64,000 bases of DNA from JAENVU01 sp038250905 (GTDB lineage Bacteria; Actinomycetota; Acidimicrobiia; IMCC26256; JAENVU01). Of the stretch, positions 50,468 through 58,591 are shown piece by piece. The stretch covers positions 1-64,000 of the forward strand of contig JBBSBV010000009.1 of the NCBI GenBank assembly GCA_038250905.1, written 5' to 3'. Under the pieces are notes generated by a model, which was not told the DNA's origin, made no database searches, and worked only from the letters and a program-made list of their open reading frames with translations. Within the stretch, counting starts at the first letter, position 1, and every line of letters starts with the position of its first letter. Made by a program: the position numbers and the translations under genes.

Positions 50468-51825
50468 TGGAACGACGCATCTTCGGCCTCGAGAACGAAT
50501 ACGGCGTGACGTGCACGCTGCGTGGCCAACGCCGCCTGAGCCCGGACGAAGTGGCGCGCTACCTCTTCCGCCGCGTCGTGTCGTGGGGCCGGTCGAGCAA
50601 CGTGTTCCTCGAGAACGGCGCGCGCCTCTACCTCGACGTCGGGAGCCACCCCGAGTACGCCACCCCCGAGTGCGACTCGGTGCATTCGCTCGTCGTGCAC
50701 GACAAGGCGGGGGAGCGGATCCTCGAATCGCTCGTCCAGTCCGCCGAGGCCCGCCTACGCGAAGAGGGCATCCGCGGCGAGGTCTACCTGTTCAAGAACA
50801 ACACCGACTCCGCCGGAAACTCCTACGGCTGCCACGAGAACTACCTCGTCGAGCGCGACGGTGACTTCGCCCAGTTCACCGACGTGCTCATCCCGTTCCT
50901 CGTCTCCCGCCAGGTCTACGCCGGGGCGGGCAAGGTGCTGCAGACCGCCCGCGGCGCGATGTACTGCATCGCCCAGCGGGCCGAACACATCTGGGAGGGC
51001 GTGTCGAGCGCCACCACCCGCTCCCGTCCCATCATCAACACCCGTGACGAACCGCACGCCGATGCCGAGCGGTTCCGCCGCCTGCACGTGATCGTGGGCG
51101 ACTCCAACATGAGCGAGTACACGACCTTCCTCAAGGTCGGGACGATGTCGATCATGCTGCGGATGCTCGAAGAGGACACCGGGCCGTGGCGCGACCTCAC
51201 GCTGGAGAACCCGATCCGCGCCATCCGCGAGATCAGCCACGACATCACGTGTCGGCGCAAGGTGCGCCTCGCCAACGGACGCGAACTCTCGGCCGTCGAG
51301 ATCCAGGCCGAGTACCTCAACCGTGCGTTGCGGTTCGCCAAGCGGCGTTCGTTCAGCCCGCTCGAGACCCGCGCGCTCGAGATGTGGGAGCACGTGATGA
51401 CCCACCTCGAGTCCGACCCACTCAAACTGACGCGTGAAGTCGACTGGGTCATCAAGCACCAACTCATCGAGTCGTACCGGGACAAGCACTCCCTGCCGCT
51501 GACCCATCCGCGCGTCGCCCTGCTCGACCTCGCGTACCACGACGTCACCCGCGCCCGATCGCTCTACTACCTGCTGGAACGGCGCGGGCAGGTCGACCGC
51601 ATGGTGACCGACGAGGAGATCGCCATCGCAATGGACGAACCGCCCGACACCACCCGCGCCAAACTCCGCGGCGCGTTCATCAAGCGGGCGAAGGAACGCA
51701 AGCGCGACTACACGGTGGACTGGGTGCACCTCAAGCTCAACGACCAGGCGCAACGCACCGTCCTCTGCAAGGACCCCTTCAAATCCGAGGACGACCGCGT
51801 CGACCGGTTGATCGCGTCTCTCTAA
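50467..51825 (+). CDS. pafA: Pup-protein ligase PafA
   Basis: A 452-residue ligase of the glutamine-synthetase-like fold that joins the C-terminal Glu of Pup to substrate lysines. IFGLENEYG (Glu9) binds Mg-ATP, and the catalytic Asp57 is in LYLDVGSHPEYATPECD. It lacks the Dop loop, which separates it from Dop at 45.4 kb. INTRDEPHADAERFRRLHVI and MDEPPDTTRAKLRG are conserved. GTG start preceded by CGGAG. First of a set pafA-DUF3866-pafB-pafC. Confidence 0.97.
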   Translation: MERRIFGLENEYGVTCTLRGQRRLSPDEVARYLFRRVVSWGRSSNVFLENGARLYLDVGSHPEYATPECDSVHSLVVHDKAGERILESLVQSAEARLREEGIRGEVYLFKNNTDSAGNSYGCHENYLVERDGDFAQFTDVLIPFLVSRQVYAGAGKVLQTARGAMYCIAQRAEHIWEGVSSATTRSRPIINTRDEPHADAERFRRLHVIVGDSNMSEYTTFLKVGTMSIMLRMLEEDTGPWRDLTLENPIRAIREISHDITCRRKVRLANGRELSAVEIQAEYLNRALRFAKRRSFSPLETRALEMWEHVMTHLESDPLKLTREVDWVIKHQLIESYRDKHSLPLTHPRVALLDLAYHDVTRARSLYYLLERRGQVDRMVTDEEIAIAMDEPPDTTRAKLRGAFIKRAKERKRDYTVDWVHLKLNDQAQRTVLCKDPFKSEDDRVDRLIASL

Positions 51826-51829
51826 CCCG

Positions 51830-52906
51830 ATGCCGGCGTTTCGGAGTGGTCGGGTGACCACGGTGCTCTCGCAGCGCAAGGGGCTGCAGCGGGTCGAGGT
51901 GGACCTGGGAGCGGGGCCGGAGCGGGCGTACGTGCTCGACCAGCTCACGGGGTCGGTCGCGGCGGGGGACCGGGTGGTGGTGAACACCACCGCGGTGGAC
52001 CTCGGACTCGGCACCGGCGGGTGGCACTTCGTCCACTGGAATCTGGAGCGCGACGCGTGGGAGGAACCGGGACCCGGTCACATCCTCAAGGCGCGCTACA
52101 CGAGCCTCCAGGTCGATGTCGGGTCCACCGAGGAGCATCTCGACGCCGAACTCGCCGGCCGGACGTCGATCGACGGCATGCCGGTGGTCGTCGCGGCCCT
52201 GCACAGCCAGCTGCCTGCCGTCGCGGTCACCATCCGCGCCCTGCGCCCCGACGCCCGCATCGCCTACGTGATGACCGACGGCGCCGCGCTGCCGCTCGCA
52301 TTGAGTGATCTCGTCGCCGAACTCCGCGACCGGTCGTTGCTCGACGCGACCATCACCTGCGGCCACGCCTTCGGTGGCGACTACGAGGCGGTCACCGTCT
52401 TCTCGGCGCTCGCGATCGCCCGCCACGTGGCCGCAGCCGACGTCGCGATCGTGGTGATGGGGCCGGGCATCGTGGGCACCAACTCGAGTCTGGGTTTCAC
52501 CGGCATCGAGATGGGATCGATCCTCGACGCGGCCACCGGCCTCGGCGGTGTCCCGATCGCCTGCCTCCGTGCATCGTTCGCCGATCCGCGCGAACGCCAT
52601 CAGGGAATCTCGCACCACGCCGTCACCACCCTGACGCTGGCCACGCGCAGCCGGGTCGTCGTGCCGGTCCCTGCGGTCCACGGCGTGGTGGAGCAGACGC
52701 TGCTCACCGACCTCGCCGAATGCGGCATCGACACCCGCCACACCGTGGAGACCGTCGAGATCCCCGACGTCCTCGCACTCTTCGCCGATCATCATCTCCA
52801 CGTGACGTCGATGGGCCGGCCCGCGGCCGACGATCCCGTGCTGTTCCAGTGCGCGGCCGCCGCGGGGGTCCGGAGCGTCAACGAACTCGCACCACCCGTG
52901 CCGTAA
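51830..52906 (+). CDS. DUF3866-family protein
   Basis: A 358-residue protein of the DUF3866 family, which commonly neighbours pafA in actinobacteria. A beta-rich N-terminal domain (FRSGRVTTVLSQRKGLQRVEVDL, GDRVVVNTTAVDLGLGTGGWHFVHWNL) is followed by alpha/beta folds (VVVAALHSQLPAVAVTIRALRP, IAYVMTDGAALPLALSDLV, GHAFGGDYEAVTVFSAL, HQGISHHAVTTL). No catalytic motif is certain. Its conserved place in the pupylation locus makes a link to that pathway likely, but none is proven. It starts 4 bases after pafA stops. Confidence 0.85.
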   Translation: MPAFRSGRVTTVLSQRKGLQRVEVDLGAGPERAYVLDQLTGSVAAGDRVVVNTTAVDLGLGTGGWHFVHWNLERDAWEEPGPGHILKARYTSLQVDVGSTEEHLDAELAGRTSIDGMPVVVAALHSQLPAVAVTIRALRPDARIAYVMTDGAALPLALSDLVAELRDRSLLDATITCGHAFGGDYEAVTVFSALAIARHVAAADVAIVVMGPGIVGTNSSLGFTGIEMGSILDAATGLGGVPIACLRASFADPRERHQGISHHAVTTLTLATRSRVVVPVPAVHGVVEQTLLTDLAECGIDTRHTVETVEIPDVLALFADHHLHVTSMGRPAADDPVLFQCAAAAGVRSVNELAPPVP

Positions 52907-52917
52907 CCTCGACCGCG

Positions 52918-53859
52918 ATGGCGGACGACCACGGCACCACTCCCGACGGCCCCGACCGCCGTGAGCGCCTCCTCAACCTGCTCGCGGCGTTGATCGAGAC
53001 CCGGCGTGGGTTGAGCCGTGAGGACATCGTGACCATCCCGACCCTGGGCTATCCGGCCGGCGCGTCGGCCGCCCGCCGGTCGTTCGAACGGGACAAGGCG
53101 ACCCTGCGGGCCATGGGGGTTCCCCTGAAGGACATCCAGGACGGCAACGACACCCGCTACCGCGTCGACCCGGCCGAGTACTACCTCCCCGACCTCGACC
53201 TCACCGAAGACGAACTCGCCGCCCTGCACGTGGCCGTCACCGCCATCGGCCTCGGCAGCACGGCGGGGGAGGGCGCGCTCATGAAGTTGGGTGGCATCGA
53301 GGGCACCGGATCGATGCCGATCGCGGAACTGCCCTTCGTCGACGTCTTGGCGCCGCTCTTCGAAGCCTCGCGGCACCACAGCGTCGTCGAGTTCTCGTAC
53401 CGGGGCCGGGTGCGGTCGCTGGAACCCTGGGCGCTCACCTCGAAGTTCGGCAACTGGTACGTGGTGGGCTTCGACCGGGGCGCCGACGACATGCGGGTCT
53501 TCCGGGCCGACCGGGTCGAGGGCGACATCACCACCGGCGCACCCGACGCGTACGAGGTGCCGGCCGACTTCCGGGCCGAGACCTACCTCGAGGACCGCCC
53601 GTGGGACTACGGCGCGGGGCGGGCCACGACGGTCACGATCCTGGTCGACGCCGGCTTCGAGGTCGCGTTCCTCCAGGCCGTCGGTCCCGATGCGTCGTCG
53701 ACGGTCCGGCCCGACGGTTCCGTCGTGGTCGAGATCCGCGCGGTCGACGTCGGCGCGGTGATCAACCTCGTGCTCGGATTCCTCGACCACGTCGAGATCC
53801 TCGACCCGCCTGCGGCACGCGCGGCCGTGGTCGATGCACTGCAGGCCTGGGTCGCATGA
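52918..53859 (+). CDS. pafB: WYL-domain regulator PafB
   Basis: A 313-residue transcription regulator. N-terminal winged helix-turn-helix (ERLLNLLAALIETRRGLSREDIVTIP, RRSFERDKATLRAMGVPL), then a WYL domain (FEASRHHSVVEFSYRGRVRSLEPWAL, NWYVVGFDRG, RVFRADRVEG) and the WCX end. PafB acts with PafC as the PafBC activator of RecA-independent DNA-damage genes in mycobacteria; WYL domains are believed to sense single-stranded nucleic acid. A TAACCT box (52904-52909) overlaps the preceding stop, 8 bases before the ATG. ATGA overlap with pafC. Confidence 0.94.
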   Translation: MADDHGTTPDGPDRRERLLNLLAALIETRRGLSREDIVTIPTLGYPAGASAARRSFERDKATLRAMGVPLKDIQDGNDTRYRVDPAEYYLPDLDLTEDELAALHVAVTAIGLGSTAGEGALMKLGGIEGTGSMPIAELPFVDVLAPLFEASRHHSVVEFSYRGRVRSLEPWALTSKFGNWYVVGFDRGADDMRVFRADRVEGDITTGAPDAYEVPADFRAETYLEDRPWDYGAGRATTVTILVDAGFEVAFLQAVGPDASSTVRPDGSVVVEIRAVDVGAVINLVLGFLDHVEILDPPAARAAVVDALQAWVA

Positions 53860-54800
53860 GCCGGACCGACGCACCACCGCAGCTCGAACGCGTCCTGGCC
53901 ATGATCCCGTGGCTCGCGACCCATCGCGGCGCGCGCAAGCAGGACGTGGCCGCGCGGTTCGGCATCAGCACCACCCAACTCGAAGCCGACCTCGGCCTCA
54001 TCATGATGGTCGGCGTCCCGCCGTACTCACCGGGCGACTACATCAACGTCAGCTACGAGGACGACACCGTCGACCTCTGGCTCGCGCCGTACTTCACCCG
54101 ACCCCTGCAACTCAGCGCGGCCGAGGGCCTCGCGCTCCTGGCGGGCGGTCGGGCGCTACTCGCCGTCGACGGCTCCGATCCCGACGGACCACTGGCCACC
54201 GCAGTGAAGAAGCTGGAACGGGCGCTCGGTGTGACCGAGGTCGTCGTCGACGTGACCGCCCCGCCGTTCCTCGACGACATCCGGCGCGCCGCTGCGGCCG
54301 GCCATCGCGTCGAGATCGACTACTGGAGCGGTGGACGCGACGAACTCAGCACGCGTGCCATCGACCCCGGGCCGCCGTTCTTCGCGTTCGGTGAGTGGTA
54401 CACCGACGCGTACTGCTCATTGCGCGAGGAACCGCGCATGTTCCGCGTGGACCGGATCCGGGCCGTCCGGGAGACCGACGTCACGTTCGAGCCGGTCCCG
54501 AGCGGACCGGCCGGCCACGTGTATCACCCGCGCCCCGACGACCCACGCGTCACCGTCGAACTGCCACGTGGCGCGAGTTGGGTCGCCGAGAGTGCGCCGT
54601 CGGAATCGGTGGTCGAACTCGACGACGGCCGTCAGCGCGTGACGCTCGTGGTCAGCGAACCCGCGTGGCTCGAGCGCATCCTCATGCAGGTGGGTCCGGC
54701 CGCGGTGGTCACGGATCCGCCCGACTGGCACGATCTCGGCGCGCGCAGTGCGGCCCGCGTGTTGCGGCGCTACGCGGACGCGCCCACCCGGGCCAGCTGA
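53856..54800 (+). CDS. pafC: WYL-domain regulator PafC
   Basis: A 314-residue partner of PafB. N-terminal HTH (LERVLAMIPWLATHRGARKQDVAARFGISTTQLEADL), WYL region (GHRVEIDYWSGGRDELSTRAIDPGPPFFAFGEWYTDAYCSLREEPRMFRVDRI) and the WCX domain. Compared with PafB the WYL motif is altered (EWYTDAYC). Translational coupling with pafB (ATGA) suits a PafBC heterodimer. Confidence 0.94.
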   Translation: MSRTDAPPQLERVLAMIPWLATHRGARKQDVAARFGISTTQLEADLGLIMMVGVPPYSPGDYINVSYEDDTVDLWLAPYFTRPLQLSAAEGLALLAGGRALLAVDGSDPDGPLATAVKKLERALGVTEVVVDVTAPPFLDDIRRAAAAGHRVEIDYWSGGRDELSTRAIDPGPPFFAFGEWYTDAYCSLREEPRMFRVDRIRAVRETDVTFEPVPSGPAGHVYHPRPDDPRVTVELPRGASWVAESAPSESVVELDDGRQRVTLVVSEPAWLERILMQVGPAAVVTDPPDWHDLGARSAARVLRRYADAPTRAS

Positions 54801-54896
54801 AGAGACCCTGAGCACGACGGTGGCGTTTCGGCGGTTTCGGCCAAGCTGGCGCCCGGAATGACGGGCGACCCGTCCGGCACGTGGGAGGATCACCGA

Positions 54897-55604
54897 GTGA
54901 ACCCCGAAGACACGGGCCCCGGCCCGACCTCGCCATCGACCGCGCCCGCGATCGGGTATTCGTCGCAGGCCGCGAGCGCGCCGGCCAAGGACGGAAGCGT
55001 CCGCAACCTCGTCGAGTGGGTCGTGATCATCGCGGTAGCGGTCGGGTTCGCGTTCCTGGTGCGCGGCTACGCGTTCCAGACCTTCTTCATCCCCTCCGAG
55101 TCGATGATCCCTCGTCTCGAGACCGACGACCGGGTCCTCGTCAACAAGTTCGCGTACGACCTGCGTGATCCCTCACGCGGTGACGTCGTCGTCTTCCGCA
55201 CCCCGCCGAACGCGCACATCAGCAACATGGACGACCTGGTGAAGCGGATCGTCGGCATGCCGGGCGAGACCATCGAAGGCCGCGACGACAAGATCCTGAT
55301 CAACGGCAGAGTGCTCGACGAGCCCTACCTGCCGGCGGGGTTGCAGTCGACCACATTCGGTCCGGCCAAGGTCCCGGCGAACTCCTATTACATGCTCGGC
55401 GACAACCGCCAGTACTCCAACGACTCCACCCATTGGGGACCGGCGAACCGCGATCTCTTCGTCGGGCCGGTCTTCGTGACGATCTGGCCGCTCGACCGCA
55501 TCGACGTCCCCGGGTGGTTGTGGGGCATCCCGATCGCGATCGGCTTCGGCACGATCGTCTACCTGTTCGTGCGTCGGCGCGACCCGGAACTCGACACCGC
55601 GTAG
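54897..55604 (+). CDS. lepB: Type I signal peptidase
   Basis: A 235-residue S26 peptidase. N-terminal cytoplasmic segment, one membrane helix (NLVEWVVIIAVAVGFAFLVRGYAF, about 35-58), the catalytic Ser in PSESMIPRL and the catalytic Lys in DLVKRIVGMPGE; box E is YYMLGDNRQYSNDST. A second hydrophobic segment (LWGIPIAIGFGTIVYLFV) lies at the C-terminus, so both ends are anchored. GTG 54897 has GGGAGGA 8 bases upstream. It would mature the secreted proteins encoded nearby. Confidence 0.93.
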   Translation: MNPEDTGPGPTSPSTAPAIGYSSQAASAPAKDGSVRNLVEWVVIIAVAVGFAFLVRGYAFQTFFIPSESMIPRLETDDRVLVNKFAYDLRDPSRGDVVVFRTPPNAHISNMDDLVKRIVGMPGETIEGRDDKILINGRVLDEPYLPAGLQSTTFGPAKVPANSYYMLGDNRQYSNDSTHWGPANRDLFVGPVFVTIWPLDRIDVPGWLWGIPIAIGFGTIVYLFVRRRDPELDTA

Positions 55605-55610
55605 ACCGGT

Positions 55611-56318
55611 TCAGTTCGCCGGTCCGGCGCTCCATTCGCCGACCGCCGCCAACATGCGGTCCACGCGGTCGGAGAACACTCCGTCGACCCCGAAGCGCAA
55701 CGCGCGCAAGAGGTGGCGCATCTCCTGGGTGTCCCACGCGAACGCCTTGACGCCGAAGCGATGGACGAGCGTGACGGTCCCGAGTGACCAGTCCGCGTGG
55801 TGCAGGTTCAGCGCGTCGATGTGCGCCGTCGCCAGATCGGCGGCATGGCGTTCGAGCGTCGCCGGCGGGAGCGCGCCGTAGCCGGGGGAGTGGACCAGCT
55901 TCACGTCGGCCAACTCCAGGCGCCGGGTGCGTAACGAGTCGAGATCCGGCGAGCAGATCCAGAGCCGACCCGGCGCGCCCCCGCCGGCGGCCCGGGCCAC
56001 CTCGACCATCGGGCCGATGACTGCGGCTTCCTTGGCGTCGATCGACAGCTCGAACTCGGTCCCGCACTCCCGGTAGAGATCCGCGAGGCGCGGGACGTCG
56101 AACTCGGCCAACTCGGCCGCCGTGCTGGCGCCGACCCGGATCTTGCGCAACCCCCGCCGGAAGACGCCGTCGTGGACCAGCACCACCTCACCGTCGGCCG
56201 AGAGCCAGGCGTCGCTCTCGAGCCCGGAAGCACCGAGTTCCAGGCCCCGTTCGAAGGCCGCCAGCGTGTTCTCCGGGCGTTCGGACCGGGCGCCGCGGTG
56301 GGCGAACGTGATGACCAC
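55611..56318 (-). CDS. ugpQ: Glycerophosphodiester phosphodiesterase
   Basis: A 235-residue TIM-barrel GDPD enzyme: FAHRGARSERPENTLAAFERGLELGASGLESDAWLSADGEVVLVHD holds the catalytic His pair and metal Glu/Asp, and SIDAKE supplies another metal ligand. It splits glycerophosphodiesters to glycerol 3-phosphate and an alcohol. No signal peptide, so cytosolic. The C-terminal half (DALNLHHADWSLGTVTLVHRFGVKAFAWDTQEM) follows the family. Convergent with lepB; the start is GTG 56318 without a good ribosome site. Confidence 0.92.
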   Translation of the reverse strand: MVITFAHRGARSERPENTLAAFERGLELGASGLESDAWLSADGEVVLVHDGVFRRGLRKIRVGASTAAELAEFDVPRLADLYRECGTEFELSIDAKEAAVIGPMVEVARAAGGGAPGRLWICSPDLDSLRTRRLELADVKLVHSPGYGALPPATLERHAADLATAHIDALNLHHADWSLGTVTLVHRFGVKAFAWDTQEMRHLLRALRFGVDGVFSDRVDRMLAAVGEWSAGPAN

Positions 56319-56449
56319 GCCGTCGATGGTGTCCGCTCACCGGCCGCCGTGTCGAAACGACCCCGCTCGCGGCCGCGAAACGGGGCTCAAGCACCCTCCT
56401 CGCCCTGCCGATGGCTTCTTTGTCCGGAGAGAACAAGGGGCCTTCGAGC

Positions 56450-56791
56450 GTGACCACAATCCGAGCTAACTGTCCGACCTGCGGCGACGTCCAGCTGCGA
56501 GCCACCGAGCTCGTCGTCCGGGTCTGTTCCGACGACGAGAGCGGCTCGTACACGTTCCGCTGCCCGACGTGCAGCGTCGCCGTCGCGAAGGGGGCGAGCA
56601 AGCGCATCGTCGACCTGCTCGTGTCCTCAGGGGTGCGGATGGAGGTCTGGCGACTGCCGGCCGAACTCGCCGAGCCTCGGGTGGGCCCGACGCTCCGACC
56701 CGACGACCTGCTCGACTTCCACCTCGTGTTGGAAGGCGACGACTGGTTCGCCGAGTTGGAGGACCTCGTCCGCCGCTCGATGCCGAACTGA
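56450..56791 (+). CDS. Conserved zinc-ribbon-like hypothetical protein
   Basis: A 113-residue protein with two CPTC pairs: ANCPTCGDVQL (about 6-13) and FRCPTCSVAV (about 36-42), which would form a zinc ribbon. The rest is mixed alpha/beta and acidic (DDLLDFHLVLEGDDWFAELEDLV). GTG 56450 (TTIRANCPTCG) fits the fold better than ATG 56411, which would add 13 unrelated residues. Upstream, 56319-56449 holds a CCCCG/CGGGG inverted repeat and a 12-base palindrome but no clear promoter. Function unknown. Confidence 0.72.
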   Translation: MTTIRANCPTCGDVQLRATELVVRVCSDDESGSYTFRCPTCSVAVAKGASKRIVDLLVSSGVRMEVWRLPAELAEPRVGPTLRPDDLLDFHLVLEGDDWFAELEDLVRRSMPN

Positions 56792-56816
56792 CCCCGGAGC
56801 GCGGTAGCGTCCAGGG

Positions 56817-57062
56817 ATGGCTACATCGGCGATTGCCCTGCTCGTCTCCGGCGCCGTGGTGGCGCTCGTCGCCGCCGCCTTCGTCCTCGTGGTGTCCGCC
56901 CGACTCCGGGCCGAGATCCGATCACTGTTCCGGGCCTTCGACCGGACCGAGCGGACGCTCGTGCCGGTCGTCGTCGAACTGCGCACCGACCGCGACCGGC
57001 TCGCCGAGCGGTACCAGCGGCTGATCGACGGTGACTCCGAGGGCGATCCGACCCGGCAGTAA
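56817..57062 (+). CDS. Small single-pass membrane protein near tat genes
   Basis: An 81-residue protein with one N-terminal membrane helix (AIALLVSGAVVALVAAAFVLVVSARL) followed by a charged helix (EIRSLFRAFDRTERTLVPVVVELRTDRDRLAERYQRLI). A TAGCGT box is 6 bases before the ATG. The layout recalls small Tat- or division-associated membrane proteins, but there is no TatA hinge motif. Function unknown. Confidence 0.7.
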   Translation: MATSAIALLVSGAVVALVAAAFVLVVSARLRAEIRSLFRAFDRTERTLVPVVVELRTDRDRLAERYQRLIDGDSEGDPTRQ

Positions 57063-57101
57063 TCTGTCGGAGCTTGGACGTCGAAGAGGAAGAGGAGTCC
57101 G

Positions 57102-57497
57102 ATGCCCCAACTCGGCCCCGCTGAAATCCTCGTCGTCCTGATCATCGCGCTCATGGTCTTCGGACCCAAGCGCCTCCCCGAAGTCGGTCGGCAGGTCGGT
57201 CGCGGGCTGCGCGAGTTGCGCAAGATCCAGGACACCGTGCGTGACGAGATCAACGACGTGATCCACGCTCCGGACCCGGCGCCGACGCTTCCGCCCGTCA
57301 CCACCTACCGCACGTCGGGGACCAACGGCTCCACGACACCCCCCGCGGTCACCGGCCGCCCCGCCCCCTCTCGCTACCGACCCGCGATCGGGTCCGGGAC
57401 CACCCCGCCGGCGGCGAAGGTGCCGTCGAACCGGCCGCGGAGCGCACCACCGGCCGGTTCCCACGCGCCCTCTCGGTTCCGCGCGCCCGGCGTCTGA
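57102..57497 (+). CDS. tatB: TatA/TatB-family protein with Pro-rich tail
   Basis: A 131-residue Tat component. One membrane helix (EILVVLIIALMVFG), the hinge FGPKRLPEVGRQVGRGLRELRKIQDTVRDEI, then a long disordered Pro/Thr/Ser-rich tail ending in a basic region. The tail length and the Pro in GPKRLPE favour a TatB-like role next to tatC, but TatA and TatB are hard to tell apart by sequence. AAGAGGAAGAGGAG precedes the ATG. A TAATCT box at 57060-57065 may start this transcript. Confidence 0.88.
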   Translation: MPQLGPAEILVVLIIALMVFGPKRLPEVGRQVGRGLRELRKIQDTVRDEINDVIHAPDPAPTLPPVTTYRTSGTNGSTTPPAVTGRPAPSRYRPAIGSGTTPPAAKVPSNRPRSAPPAGSHAPSRFRAPGV

Positions 57498-57506
57498 CCA
57501 TTCTCC

Positions 57507-58262
57507 ATGGCCCTACTCTTCCGTCGGCGTGGACGCGCGGCCCGTAGCCCCGACGGGCGCATGTCGATGCTCGAGCACCTGGGCGAGCTGCGGAACCGGG
57601 TCCTGATCTCGATGGCCGCGGTGGCCGTCGGCGGGATCGTCGCGTTCTTCTTCTCCAACGCGATCATCAGCTTCCTCGTCGACTACTACCGCAACGCGTC
57701 GCACGACCAACACGCAAAGTTGCTGAACCTCTCACCCGTCGACGGGTTCGTCATCCGGTTGAAGGTGGCCACGTACGGCGGCATCGTGCTCGCCCTGCCG
57801 GTCTGGCTCTACCAGCTCTGGCGGTTCGTCACCCCCGGGCTCAATCCCAAGGAGAAGCGGTACGCGATCCCGTTCGTGATGTCGGCCATCGTGCTGTTCG
57901 CGCTCGGGGCGGCCGTGGCGTTCCTGACCCTCGAGCCGGCGCTCAAGTTCCTCATCGAGGTCGGCGGCTCGTCCCAGCAGGCGAGCTACACCTCTGAGAA
58001 GTATCTGTCACTCATTTCGTTGATGATCGTGGCCTTCGGCGCGAGCTTCGAGTTCCCGGTGGTCCTCGTGTTCCTGCTCATCGCCCACGTCATCAAGGTC
58101 GAGCAACTCCAACGGGCGAGGCGGTGGGCGATCGTCGGCATCTTCAGCTTCGCCGCCGTCATCACGCCGAGCCAGGACCCGTATTCGTTGTTCTTCATGG
58201 CCGTCCCGATGTGCCTGTTCTACGAGGCGTCCATCATCATCGGTAGGATCCTCCGCCGATGA
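57507..58262 (+). CDS. tatC: Sec-independent translocase protein TatC
   Basis: A 251-residue six-helix membrane protein that binds twin-arginine signals. Hallmarks: MSMLEHLGELRNRVLIS at the N-terminus with the conserved Glu, and FVTPGLNPKEKRY between helices 2 and 3. Helices follow at IVLALPVWLYQLW, AIVLFALGAAVAFL, SLISLMIVAFGASFEFPVVLVFLL and IFSFAAVITPSQDPYS. Close to tatB and followed by helY, the same order as in mycobacteria (tatA-tatC-helY). ATGA overlap with the next gene. Confidence 0.95.
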   Translation: MALLFRRRGRAARSPDGRMSMLEHLGELRNRVLISMAAVAVGGIVAFFFSNAIISFLVDYYRNASHDQHAKLLNLSPVDGFVIRLKVATYGGIVLALPVWLYQLWRFVTPGLNPKEKRYAIPFVMSAIVLFALGAAVAFLTLEPALKFLIEVGGSSQQASYTSEKYLSLISLMIVAFGASFEFPVVLVFLLIAHVIKVEQLQRARRWAIVGIFSFAAVITPSQDPYSLFFMAVPMCLFYEASIIIGRILRR

Positions 58263-58591
58263 GCAACCGACGACGTCCCCAACGCCGCGATGCCCATGGC
58301 GCGCCGGTCCGCACCCGCCAGGAACTCTGGACCGCGATCGCGACTGGCGCCGGGGTCCTCCTCGTGACCGTGCTGCTCCTGATCTGGCTCCAGAACGATG
58401 GTCCCAGCTCGCCGGCCACCACCACCTCGCCGAGCACTCAAGCCAACTCCACGGGCTCCACCATCACGACGACGGCACTCCCGAACGGGAACTCGTCGTC
58501 GACCACCGGGGGGACCCCGGCGACGACCGGGGCGTTGACCCCAGTGACCTCGACCGGCACCGTGCCCGTGGTGAGCACCACGAAACCGTGA
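58259..58591 (+). CDS. Membrane-anchored Thr/Ser-rich protein
   Basis: A 110-residue protein: a basic cytosolic N-terminus (SNRRRPQRRDAHG), one membrane helix (IATGAGVLLVTVLLLIWLQN, about 28-47), then about 60 extracytoplasmic residues made almost only of Thr, Ser, Gly, Pro and Asn. Possibly the same export signal/linker style as the poly-Thr protein at 42.5 kb. It overlaps tatC (ATGA) and helY (GTGA). Function unknown. Confidence 0.72.
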   Translation: MSNRRRPQRRDAHGAPVRTRQELWTAIATGAGVLLVTVLLLIWLQNDGPSSPATTTSPSTQANSTGSTITTTALPNGNSSSTTGGTPATTGALTPVTSTGTVPVVSTTKP

